Source: Pezicula radicicola
Lineage: Eukaryota; Ascomycota; Leotiomycetes; Helotiales; Dermateaceae
Length of the DNA: 64,000 nucleotides
Reading direction: 5' to 3'
Assembly: GCA_003008705.1 (NCBI GenBank)
Contig: PDUO01000019.1
Span: 554,552 to 618,551, forward strand
Below the pieces are notes generated by a model. That model searched no databases and had not been told where the DNA came from. It saw only the letters and a list, made by a program, of their open reading frames with translations. Both the position numbers and the translations under genes were made by a program. Positions 21,329-32,425 of this stretch are shown piece after piece; the first letter of the stretch is position 1, and each line of letters starts with the position of its first letter.

Positions 21329-22773
21329 ATGAAAGCTGCAAAGAGTATCCAGATTGTGATTGTGGGTGCAGGACTGGGAGGACTTGGGACAGCTATTGCC
21401 TTGAGGAAAGCTGGCCATAAGGTCGTAGTTTTGGAACAGGCTCCCGAGTTTGGTGAGGTATACTTTGTTTCTTGCTTTTACCTCCTGTGCTTCCTCTGTC
21501 CAATTCTAACATTGTCTGTGTGATGACAGATTGGAGCAGGAGTCCAGGTCCCACCAAACGCTTCAAGAGAGTTGATTAGATGGGGTCTCGAGGCTCAGAT
21601 GGAAGCCGTCTGTTCACAGCCAGATAAAATCAACTACAGGAGTTGGGAAACCGGGAAACCACATGGACATACAGATCTTTACAACGTGCGAGAACGTTTT
21701 GGAGCCCCATATTGGCAAGTTTTTAGGCCTGATTATCACAGAATCCTCCTTCAAGCTACTCGACGGAGTGGTGCTGATGTACGGAGAGGGACCGAAGTTA
21801 CAGCGTACTTGCCAGAAGAAGGAGCAGTTATGCTTGCAGATGGGACTAAAGTCTTTGGCGACTTGATTATTGCTGCTGATGGCGTAAAGAGCATTGCTCG
21901 TAAAGCTCTAGGCGTTAACACAGAGCCACACGAGACTGGAGATAGTTGTTTCCGGGTTGTTATACCGGCTGAGAAACTGCTTGCCGATCCAGACCTGGCA
22001 GAATTAAGTACAAAGCCTGGCTTTGAGCAGTGGCTGGGTCCTGATCACCATATTATTGGGTAAGTCTAAATATAGATGTTTTCCAAGTAGCTCGCTAAGA
22101 AGATACAGTTACAATGTTTCAAAGGAGAAGTACTTCAACCTGCTGATGGTCATTCCCGACGATCGAAAGATGGTGGGATATAGAGCACCTGCGAGTGCAA
22201 CCGAAGTAAAAAAAGCCTATGCAGGATGGAACAAAACGTAAATAGTCCACTCCTCCCAATTTACGCGTTGAATCCTAACATTCTTAAAGAACTCAAAAAC
22301 TACTAGCATTCCTACCCGAAGATGTTGAGAGATGGCGGTTGATTGACCTTCCCCCAATCAAAGAATGGATTCACCCAAGTAATAAACTCCTCCTTCTCGG
22401 GGACTCAGTACACGCCACACTCCCTTATCTCGCTCAAGGTGCCGCCATGGCAATCGAAGACGCATCTGCGCTGGGTACCATTTTGTCCCATCTCACTTCC
22501 ATAGAGGAACTTCCAAATTTGCTACAGATCTACATCCGCACACGTCAAAGCCGCGCACATACAATTCAGCGTGGGTCGTGGACTAATCGCTTTTTCATCC
22601 ACATGTCCAATGGGCCAATGCTAGAAATGAGGAACAATATTATGTCTGTTGGAGATTACAATGGAAGCCCAAATCTGATGGGAAATACGTTGTTCACGAA
22701 TTGGTTATACTCATATGATGCAGTGAAGGAGGCGGAGAGAGAGTGGTCGAAGACTTATAAGTCTAATCTGTAG
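21329..22773 (+). CDS. FAD-dependent aromatic monooxygenase (salicylate hydroxylase type)
   Basis: Four exons (21329-21457, 21530-22059, 22109-22237, 22290-22773) give 423 residues, the normal size. The Rossmann fingerprint VIVGAGLGGLG is at residues 10-20. DLIIAADGVKS is the DG motif that contacts FAD and NADPH, and GDSVHATLPYLAQGAAMAIE near residue 300 is the GD motif that binds the FAD ribose. This is a group A flavin monooxygenase, the family of salicylate and hydroxybenzoate hydroxylases. It would hydroxylate an aromatic ring, possibly with loss of a carboxyl group. No membrane segment or signal peptide is seen. Confidence 0.92.
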
Positions 22774-23519
22774 AGTGTGAAGATTGTTCTAAAACGTAAG
22801 GTGTTCTATTCGAATTTGTGGAGAACAGTTTGAATAAAGATGTTAGAAATTGCCAACCAAGTTCATCGAGTTTGAAATATCCATGGTTTCAACTCGTCCT
22901 CATTGTCGTGCATATGTTTATGTATTTTGTAGGTCAGACTGAGTCATTTACATTCACGAGTGAGTGACAATAACATCACAGCTTCTATGAGGGTGCTTCA
23001 GCTACTAGTCCTCACACAAAGTTTTCTCCTCTGGAATCTAAATTGAGGTTAGATGGTGCTTTGAGTGTTGCTGAAAGTTGTTTGATTCTATATTATTACT
23101 CTCTGAATAGCACCAAATCTCGAACCACTCAGATTTTTCCTTCCTAAACACCCGCAGCGCAAGAGCAGCCACTTCAGCTATCTATACTTATTTGAGCTTT
23201 ATCATTTCATGTTCATATTAGCCAGTTAGTCCCTCTCTAGCATAGAGCAATCGGTAACTTCCTTCACGCCATTGTGAACGTTGTTGAATATAATCGATAT
23301 TTACACAGGAAAATAGGCAAATAAGAGGGCAATGTTGTATTGCTACTTAGTTGTGTTAGTAGAAACTAACTAAGCGAGAAAGTGGTCAACCTAAGGTTGG
23401 CCACTGTACAAATCTGGAATAGAATGACCATTCCATATAGTGAGTTGTTGCCATATAGGCTATATGGGACATATGGTGAATAAGACTTCGCCATTCAACA
23501 AATGTTATCATGTTTTCTT
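22774..23519. other. Convergent intergenic region
   Basis: 746 bp between the 3' ends of the monooxygenase and P450 genes. No gene or repeat is evident. Confidence 0.6.
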
Positions 23520-25263
23520 TTAGGCCTTCTCAGAACGTTTGGTTTCTATCCTAACAAAGAAATCCGACTGCTTTACAAACCATGCATTATGTAACGTCCA
23601 GTCATTATGCTGTCTCGCAAATTTTATCTATTATGCAATAGTCAGCATGAATATCACTTGCGCCAAGAAGTAGATACCTACCTCATATTGTCTCAACATC
23701 GTTGGCACTAGCTTGTACATCTCCAACAAGCTGATATTCTTTCCAATACAGGTCCTTGAACCCATCCCAAACGAAAAAAGGGCATTGTTCATCTCAGTCC
23801 TCTTCGCATCAGATGCTTCCAACCATCTCTCAGGTCTGTATGTCATTGGTTCTGCACCAAAAATTGTCTCCTTGGAATGGATTGCCCACGCTGTAGAACC
23901 AACGATAATGCCGGAGGGGATGAAAACATTGCCTACTTTAAGGCCCTGTACGGGAACGATTCGCTCTAGTGGTAATCCAACGGCCGGGTGGAGCCTAAGA
24001 GATTCTTGGATTACCGCACTCAGATATGGTAGATTACGGGCCTGATCCCAAGATACGATTTGTTCTTTTGGTCCTAGATTTGCTTCTTGCAGCTCAAGAA
24101 GAAGTTTTTCTAACTTCCTGGGATGCTTGAGCAAGAAGTAGAAGACTGCTCGAAGAGTGATAGCTGTAGTGTCTGAACCGGCGAAGACATTGGCTACTGT
24201 TAGAGCAAGGACTCGTTGGTCGTTGATAAATTCGGGGTCTTTCTTTTTGGCTTCCAGGAATCTATCGAGGAAATCGCGGCGCTGTCTAGTACCCTTCTCT
24301 TCCTCCTGTTCTTTAGAGGCATCTTTCACTGATATACGATTCGCCATTCGCGCTGCTGCGAACTTTGCGATTGGTGAGGTAGAATCGACCAGTCCACGAT
24401 CAGCGCACCAAAGCAAGACCGGGTTCTTGAGAAAAAGCCGATCCAGCCATGGTACTTGACCCACCTTTTCGAATAGTCAGAGAAAGACAATGGAAGACTC
24501 ACGCGGAGAATAAAAGACTTACCACAGCAAAGTAGTTCAGCATCCGCTCGAGGGTACCAATAACACCTTCAATATCTTTCCCTTGGTCAACAAATCCCAA
24601 TCTTCGAGAGAATGTAAGTTCTCCAATAACATCAAACGCGTAATATTGAAGCCAAGTCCCGAGGTCTAGCACACCCTCTTCCCCTGGTCGATCTACAACT
24701 CGATTTTTCAACTGCGTAATGAAAGCCAAGATGGTTGAATCAACAAGGGGTTCAAACTGCACTAGGCTACTCATCGAGTACGCATTTGCAACCGAGCGTC
24801 GCAGTTTTGCGTGGAAATGCTCGTCTTCACTATTGAAGAGACTGAGCAAAGGCTTACCTTTCGCAATGTTTTGCTGCACAGGATAAAATCCAGACTGAGA
24901 AGAACCCGGGCTAAGTCAGCCAGATTCCATGCTCCGCAAAAGATCAACAACACTCACTTTGACGTATCCTGCATTCAATGCGTATATCTTCTTCGTCCCT
25001 TCCCAATCCGCAACAAGAACTGTCTTCGGACCAATCCGGACGAAATCACCATATTTCTCGTGTAGTCGACAATGTGTTAATTCTGGACGACGACCCCAGA
25101 CAAGGAAGAGTCTCCAGTACTCGGTAAACGACGCCAGGAATGGTCCAGGAATTTGGTTAATCCCATTTCCGTATTTATTTGCCAACAACCGTCCTATGGT
25201 GATTACCGCGACGATGGCTAAGATAGCATATCCACGAAGTTCTGAAAGTGGCTCAAGAAGCAT
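23520..25263 (-). CDS. Cytochrome P450 (pisatin demethylase/benzoate hydroxylase-like)
   Basis: Four exons on the minus strand (25263-24958, 24894-24523, 24464-23682, 23627-23520) give 522 residues. An N-terminal hydrophobic anchor (about residues 10-26) is followed by the proline hinge QIPGPF. The I-helix AGSDTT is near residue 321, the ExxR motif ESLR near 380, the PERW stretch follows, and the heme loop FSFGMGSRTCIG has its cysteine near residue 465. The last exon, encoding WTLHNAWFVKQSDFFV, is short and easily missed. The N-terminal pattern (YWRLFLVWGRRPE, KYGDFVRIGPK) resembles fungal P450s of the pisatin demethylase and benzoate 4-hydroxylase type. The enzyme should be ER-bound and oxidise a small aromatic or plant metabolite. 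Confidence 0.9.
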
Positions 25264-25666
25264 TGTTGGAATAAGCGAGGGACTAAAAGGTGCTGTGGTT
25301 GAACGACTGCTCCTAGAATTCTCTACACTGACAGATGTATACTGATTGTCAAGCCCTACTAATTACCCCACGAAGTAATTATGATTATCAAAAATTTTGA
25401 CTCAAAATTACATCCGCACTTCCGCTGTTTCCTCGACTTGCTCCTGTACTCGATCAGCGTTCCGTGTGACAAGAGCGTTCCGCAAATCTCGGAATGCCTT
25501 TCCATAGCGGTTTAAGGAACGCCTGGGGAACCCTTGTTTACTTCTATCCTAGCATCATGTTATTCTGGCGTTCGTAAAACATTCAATTCTTAAATCTCAG
25601 ATCTAGTTCTGCCCATTCTTCCGATTTTTGCACATCTTCTGCAAAAAGAAGCCCCTTATTCTAGCT
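25264..25666. promoter_or_regulatory. Divergent promoter of P450 and acyl-CoA dehydrogenase
   Basis: The 403 bp between head-to-head starts are rich in TTCCG/CGGAA half-sites, with at least three copies between 25456 and 25494. Confidence 0.55.
25478..25494. promoter_or_regulatory. TTCCG-N7-CGGAA palindrome
   Basis: The pair sits 215 bases from the P450 start and 173 bases from the acyl-CoA dehydrogenase start. A further TTCCG lies about 20 bases to the left. Confidence 0.4.
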
Positions 25667-27476
25667 ATGGCCCCGCAATCCAAGCCAAGCCTATGGCACC
25701 ATGGCTCAACAGTTCCCTTCGCAGAGCCGGCCTGGTCACGTGGTTCGCCCTCCCCCTACCTGAAAGACTCCCACCGAAAGCTGAGAGATGCGATACGGGC
25801 GTGGGTTGAAGAGGTCCCTATCCACATCCATGCCATCATTTGACAATATTATCCTAACACGTCGAAACAGAACGTCCTACCAAATGCCTCAGAATGGGAA
25901 GAAGAGGAGATGCTTCCCAAGGAACTCTACGAGAAGGCAGCAAAAGATGAATGGAGTTCTAATGCCCATGGCGGCGGGGAAATCAATTCCAGCGGAATGG
26001 GCAGGAAAGTTTCCCATTATGGGTGGTGTGAAACCTGAAGAATGGGATGGTTTTCATGATTTCATTATTCATGATGAGCTGAATCGAGTGGGTGGTATTG
26101 GGTACAACTCTCCCCAAAATTTTATGATAGAAGTAGGACTAAGATGCTGATAAACTCCAGGATCCCGAACGGCCTTATTGGAGGAGTTGTAAGGCTATAA
26201 ATATTGACAGGGATGAAAGCCAGCTGATCATGTTGACAGACTCTGGTCATGCCTGCAATACTCAAGTACGGGTCACTAAAGTTGAGAGAAAGGCATGGTC
26301 TCCAAACCTCCATCCTCGAAACGTTACTGATAGAGCCAGAGTTTCTACAGAAGTATTTTCCGGTCAGAAGAGACTATGTCTCGCCATCACGGAGCCGGAC
26401 GCAGGGTCAGATGTGGCTGCACTCGCAACAGAAGCCGTACTAACGCCCGACGGTAAGCATTACAGAGTCAGTGGACAGAAGAAAGTACGTCTTGCCCTCC
26501 TTATTCTCCCGACTAAGATCTAACATAATTGCAGTGGATCACCTCAGGAATGTACGCAGATTACTTCTTCTCTTTAGTCAAAACTTCCACGGATGAAATG
26601 ACGATGCTCCTAATTCCAAAATCGGAAGATGTCTCAGTTCGTCACATGAAGATGACTGGTTCCTCATCTGCCGGTACTGCATTTGTTGAATTTGATAATG
26701 CATTAGTGCCCGTGGAAAATGTTGTTGGTGAGGTTGGAAAGGGTTTCAAGTGTATTGTATCAAATTTCAATCATGAAGTGAGTCCCGGACATTGTTTCGG
26801 TCAATTCTTGCTGGTACTAACTTCAGTTTTCAGAGACTTTTCATATCATTCCAGTCGGTGCGTGGGTCAAGAGTGTGCTTAGAGGATTCGATATCGTAGG
26901 TCCGCCATCATTTTGAACAATGAAAACACCAAGTTTGTCTAACAAGTAGTTCAAAGCTACGCCTCTTCTCGGGAGACATTTGGCCAGAAACTGATTGACC
27001 ACCGTAAGTTCCCATTACAACTTTTCATTGTTCTATTACTGACAGACCCCAGCCGTAATTCGCTTTAAAATCGCCCACATGGCACGTGAAACCGAAGCCC
27101 TTCAAGCCTGGATCGAAGTTCGTCTCCCAGACTTCCCTTTTATGCTCACTGCTAACAATCCCAGTCCCTCATTTTCCAAATCTCTTCACTAAGCAGCTCA
27201 GATGCAGACCTATTATTAGCAGGTCAAATTGCTCAACTAAAAGCTCACTCAGGAATCGTGCTCCAAAATGTCGTCCGCGACGCAATCCAAATCCTCGGTG
27301 GGATAGGTCTCACACGAGGCGGAAGAGGAGAGAGAGTAGAACGTATTTGGAGGGATGTCAAGGCAATTTCGGTGCCTGGGGGGAGTGAAGAGATTATGTT
27401 AGATCAATCTGTGAAGAGAGCTATAAAAATGCAGAAGGTTCTGAACAAAAAGTCAGGAGTAAAGTCAAAGATTTAA
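25667..27476 (+). CDS. Acyl-CoA dehydrogenase family protein with apparent frameshift
   Basis: I assemble ten exons: 25667-25813, 25871-26101, 26161-26188, 26240-26280, 26334-26484, 26535-26777, 26834-26895, 26957-27003, 27053-27117 and 27165-27476, about 440 residues. Family signatures are clear: EEWDGFHDF, CLAITEPDAGSDV, KKWITSGMYADYF, SSRETFGQK, ILGGIGLTRGG and PGGSEEIMLD. Within exon 2 the reading changes frame near 25946-25952, between YEKAAKD and GVLMPMAAGK; no acceptable intron bridges it. The end is SKI, a possible PTS1 signal. FAD-dependent removal of two hydrogens from an acyl-CoA would follow the CoA ligase step. The frameshift may be a real lesion (pseudogene) or a base-call error. 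The very short exons of 28 and 41 bp are supported by frame and family continuity only. Confidence 0.8.
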
Positions 27477-28916
27477 TAGGAACTTGAACGGGACGAGGTT
27501 TAGAAGAACGACTTAACTTTGTACTTATAACGCGTAGCTTTTTGTGTTCTATTATATAATTTCTCTAAAACTAGTCTCATCTTACTTAAAACTGTATTGC
27601 AATCTATGATTTAATCTAGCTATTTATTTTCGAGTCCTCAATAATAGGCCCCTGTGAGCCATCACCATCTGGACTAATGAGAGTAGTGTTCCTCTTCAGC
27701 GTGTGATCCTCAAAAACGAGGTGTCCTTCCTTTCTAATGCCAAAGAAGTATTAGTTAGGTTGCGAACGGAAGGTCTTTTTTAGAGAGCATCTCTGGAGCG
27801 GACCATCTAGGTCCATCCATTGCACAGTACATCGGAAGTGTACACAGGGAGGAAAATATCCCCCGTCCCTGCGAGCGTTGTGTGAACGAAGGTGTAGCCA
27901 CTTCCGGGCGTTGAAGATCAGCATAAATTAATTGGGATTTATAAGGGCATATCCACAAATGTAGTCAGGCTTAGCTTAGTTCCATCGAAATCTATCATAG
28001 GCTCACACATCATTCAAGATGGTAGACCTCACATAATATTATTTGATGTAGGGACAGCTTAGGAGGATTATCGAGCTCAAGGATTCACAGGTGCGGCGAT
28101 ATCAACTTTTTCTTCGAAGCAGGCCTGTTCCATTACAATGAATCTATGAAATGAGATAATGGTCGCCCAAACGCGAGCACTCAATTATAAAGAAGGTTAT
28201 AAAATGATTCAAATCCGTAAATTAACCAGCCTCGGCTTCTTACTAATAGACTTTGAAAGTGTGCTAACTAGTTTCATTTTAGATTGGTATTGTAAAAGAA
28301 TTTCCGCCCCCGGAAACAGCTTCCATTACATCGGAAACCAAGTCTTAATTTAAGCGAGCGGCAAATACGAAGGCCGATAAAAACAAGCGACGCGGGCGGG
28401 GTACTTCTTATTACTACTGTAGCAAGCACAAAAAGGAGTTTCTATAGAGTATTTTTGATTGTTTAAGTCTAGTGTGTAACCTCTTTTAAGGGTTGATATT
28501 ACTGATACTATATAATCACAATAGATCCTCTATATATAGGACTATGGTTTTCTGTTGTAAAATCAGCTTATAGTAGTTTATAACGATTAATTTGTCCTCT
28601 GTTGGCCGTATTAAGCACGGAGAACTTTAGAATCATTATACCTCAATCATTATGATAGTCGAGGCTGAATCTTCGGAACCAAACACGGAAATGTGGGCCA
28701 CACTACAGCAAACAAGCAATACCCCACAGTTTTCCCCAGAACTCTTCCCATGTTTCAAATCTGCGGGGAATGAGCCGTTACGGTAGCTTGAATATATCGG
28801 TAAATGCAACTGGTAGGCCATGGTACAGTACATAAAGATCATGCAGAGCATCTGAGGTTGATTGTTCCTATTGCAACCAACTATCCAATTTTTTTTTTCA
28901 ACGATAAGCATACACG
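27477..28916. other. Intergenic region upstream of the MFS gene
   Basis: About 1.4 kb without a clear gene. Fragments at 27700-27960 give short stretches open on both strands, but I could not settle on a family. The part at 28380-28600 is AT-rich and could be a decayed repeat. The palindrome at 28302-28315 is listed separately. Confidence 0.45.
28302..28315. promoter_or_regulatory. TTCCG-N4-CGGAA palindrome
   Basis: The half-sites have a 4-base all-C spacer and lie about 600 bases upstream of the MFS transporter start. This is far for a fungal promoter, so its link to the gene is less sure. Confidence 0.25.
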
Positions 28917-30613
28917 ATGGAAAAGCCAATTTCGAATTTCGAGGAGTTGGAGCATGTTAAGACAAGTGACCTTATGAATGCTAGTGGGATTCTGCTCGAC
29001 CTCGAGGGATCTAATAGGTTGCTTAAAACCGCTAAAGACGGACATGTATGCAATTCCTAACATATTGTGGAAGCTGCCTAGTAGCTAATATTCAATAGAC
29101 CATTTTAATACCCCAACCATCAGAGGATCCTGATGATCCATTGAACTGGTCAGATACAAAGAAGCATCTCATTCTATTCACTATTGCATGGGGAGCTTTA
29201 TGTGCAGATTTCACGTCTGCGGCTGGTATACCATGCATTTTCCTCCAAGGGGCAGAATGGGACATGGACCCTAACCGGGTGAGCTATGCCAATAATCTCA
29301 ATGTGTTGATGATGTGAGTATATTTGTATATAACAAAGCAAAACCAACTCCAAGAACTAACATATTTAAAGGGGCATTGGTGGTCTTCTTTGGATTCCTA
29401 TGATTTCCTTCTGGGGGCGAGCACCAGTCTTATTTTGGACATGCCTTTGCGGCACACTCCTCACCCTTGGAGCCACACTCTCTCCCAACTTCGAAGTCCA
29501 CTATGCAATGCGAGCTACTATGGGTCTGTTTCTTACAGCCCCACAAACTATATCAATTGCGTACATCAAAGACATATTTTTCTTTCATCAACACGCACGC
29601 AAAATTGGTCTATGGGCTTCTCTATATATCTCATCACCATTTATGGGACCTCTCTTTGCCAACTTTATCGTCGGTGCTACTGGAGATTGGAGGCTTGTAT
29701 TTTGGCTCTGCTTTGCTATTTGTGGACTTCAGCTCGTCTTAATTTTGTCATTCCTAGACGAATCCTTTTACAACCGGACAGTTCTACAGGAAGAGCAGCC
29801 CCATCGAGGTCCAAGAATTCTTCGAGTCTTGGGTATTTGGCAGATCAGTGATCACACTGGCTACTTTTACACATCGAGCAGGGTGATTGGTCGTTTAATT
29901 GCAACCATTACGAAACCAGCACTTCTTCTACTTCTAATCGGATAGTGAGTTTGATCGACATCTGGAAAATAATGTGCTGGGCTAACATCAAAACCAGTTT
30001 CCTAACTTTCATGTGGTCTATTGGGATCAATATCACGACCGCTATTCTATTCGCTACCCCCATTGCCTCCGGCGGGTATGGTTTCTCTCCAACATCTATT
30101 GGATACCTGTACTTCACACCTGTTGTCGCAATAGTCATAGGGGAAATCTTCGGCCATTTTTTCAATGACTTCTTAGCTAATCGCTATATCCATCGGCACA
30201 AAGGTGTTTTTGAGCCCGAAGTACGCCTTAACATGGTGTATCTATCAGCAATCTTTATGGTTCCAGGCTTGATTATACTGGGATTTGCTCTTCAGCAGCA
30301 TCTTCATTATGGAGTGATCATTATTGGCTGGGGTCTATTCATGTTCGGCACCATGACAACCAGTGTGGCCGTTACAACTTACGCCATTGACTCTTACCCA
30401 ATGGCACCAGGAGAAGTATCTGGGTTTATCAACTTTATGCGTGTTATAGGTGGGTTTTCAGTCGGTTATTTTCAGCAGCCTTGGGGTCTGAATGTGGGCT
30501 TTGATGTGTCTTTTGGAACGCAAGCTGCTATATGTGCTGTTGCAATGGTGCCAATTATCTTTCTGCATAAGTTTGGAAAATATCTTCGTTTCAAGGGCAA
30601 AGAGATCAAATAG
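28917..30613 (+). CDS. MFS transporter
   Basis: Four exons (28917-29045, 29099-29313, 29372-29944, 29998-30613) give 510 residues with about twelve hydrophobic segments. The cytoplasmic N-terminus ends with DPDDPLNWSD, a hallmark of fungal drug:H+ antiporter-like MFS proteins just before the first helix. IGGLLWIPMISFWGRAPV corresponds to the second helix and the following loop, and GATGDWRLVFW to the helix 5-6 region. A polar loop of about 50 residues lies in the middle. It is the last intact gene of the metabolic block and could import the substrate or export a toxic compound; the direction cannot be told from sequence. Confidence 0.88.
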
Positions 30614-30659
30614 AATATTGATGCAGATCTAATTCATTCTTATACTCGACGAAGTCAAG

Positions 30660-31170
30660 ATGTCGGATCTCGACATGGACCACCATTCTGCAGCAGATCA
30701 AACCACTAGCCAACGTGAAAGTGCGTAAATTTCGATTGTATATTTTTTCAGTACACGGGCGTCCTGGTCATAACGCCCAGCAGCGAACTAAAAGAATAAC
30801 TTCCACCGTAACTTGGAAAGCATGTTCTATTCTTCAAGAATCTGAAAGTTCTGCGTAGCTGCGTGCTCAAAATATATTGGATAGAAACCTGCGATATCCC
30901 AGTCCATCAACTAAAGCTGACCTGAATGGTCGAGTAGGAGATTCCGAGGGGCGCGATCATGGTGAGTGAGGAAAAGGGTATTAGCTGTTGGAGGTATTCG
31001 TTCTTTACATTATACTGGGACTTCAGCTACTTCCTTGATCGCTTTCCGAAGGTAGGTAAAGCCTACCCAGAAGTTAATGAAATATGCGATATCCTTTGGA
31101 CTTGGCCTCGCAGCCAGACCAAAGCGATCCTCAAGGTAAAATGCTATGCATGCGCTAGTTGCCTATGAAT
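30660..31170 (+). pseudogene. Possible decayed Zn2Cys6 regulator gene
   Basis: An ATG at 30660 begins MSDLDMDHHSAAD, followed by out-of-frame pieces that resemble a regulator linker (NILDRNLRYPSPSTKADLNGRV) and the start of a fungal transcription factor domain (FPKVGKAYPEVNEICDILW). Frames change several times and stops interrupt them, and no zinc cluster is recognisable. This looks like the wreck of a second C6 regulator beside the transporter, but the assignment rests on faint similarity. Confidence 0.3.
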
Positions 31171-32425
31171 AATAGACTCGAGTAGCATGTTCATGTGAGT
31201 AAGATACCCACCCATTGAAACCCTATCAAATGAGCTTCAAGGTACACCTATCCTCAACGGTACTCGCGTCCAAGCGCTGAAGGAACTCATATTTGTGGAG
31301 TGGTTCATCAACTGAATAGTCATCCACGTCTTGTTCCACAATCATCCACTGATCCCAGTATCCAATATGTCGTTCGCAATTGCAGAGATTGCCATCAGTT
31401 TGTCGGTCTTGTATGTCAACGCACATATCGAGTACTACTCGACAACCATCTTCCAGTGCTTATAAATTCCGCCGCAAGTGAACCCGACGCGGCTTCGAAT
31501 ACTAGTGTTTTCACTAATCTCTTCGTGCCCTCAGGGATGGATGACGTCGACTAGCAGTGCCAGCCTACCTTCGTATATCTATGAAAATTACTGAAATTAC
31601 TTAATTTTAATATTTTAAAAAGCAAACATTATAGTCTATTTACTTTATAAGCTTCTTAGCTTTAGGAATAACTTATCTAAGAGAAGATCCCTCTAAGTAT
31701 ACTTAAGGTAGATTAACTTATTAGTACACTTAGAGCTTCTAACTTAGCTTAAGTTAGAGTAGTAATTTCTTAGGTCCGAAGATAAAATTATACTTTGTTA
31801 AGCTTAGAGTAAGTAGTCGAGAGGTATTTTAATATCCCTTCGACCGTTATACAGTTATATAACTTATTACGTTAGGTAGAAACGCTACACTACTAGCATA
31901 GCACACTCCTAATTAGTACAAGGGCAAATTAACAACTCTTATGTCTGCTTTCAAAACTATATTTAACCAGGTTTATTGGTTGTCTCAGACGCCTTTCCAT
32001 CGCTATCAATTAACAGTTGAGTAAAAGAAGGCTTCAGAAGTAGTAGAACAAAAGGGGTATGTCTGCTGTCATCCAATACTAGTGCTGATATTAGCCATAA
32101 GGAGTCACATTGGATTTTAGCACCAACAATAGTATACGCCCGTGATGTGTCTATTATCTAGACTAAGCCACGGCCAAAACTACTGAGTAGCCATCGGGGG
32201 CAAAAATGTCCTTGCCAGCTCAAATGTACAGAAGCGAACAGAAGCAATAAAACTCACTAACCCCCCTTCAGTCTCTACCCGTACTTGCCTTCCATTCTCA
32301 TGGCTGCTAGCGAGCCTTTTCACTACAAATGCAAGTACAAGTTCAGTTCTGTCTTCCCTCGCTCAGAGCATTTCTTTTCTTGACCACCTGGGGCATCTTG
32401 TCTTTAGGATACTCTCCCAAAACAA
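31171..32425. other. AT-rich gene-free stretch
   Basis: The part at 31570-31930 is strongly AT-rich with many TTA/TAA runs, like the repeat zone at the left end of the window. I find no clear terminal repeats. It separates the metabolic block from the housekeeping genes. Confidence 0.5.

Noticed and set aside
25952..25990. A 37-bp intron as an explanation for the frame change in the acyl-CoA dehydrogenase
   Set aside because: Too short for this gene set and it would remove the conserved LMPMAAGKSIP segment.
27755..27958. Possible fragment of an alcohol dehydrogenase or zinc-cluster gene
   Set aside because: Cys-rich bits fall in different frames and neither family order could be restored.
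28380..28600. Possible solo LTR
   Set aside because: No matching second LTR, no TG...CA borders or target duplication that I could fix.
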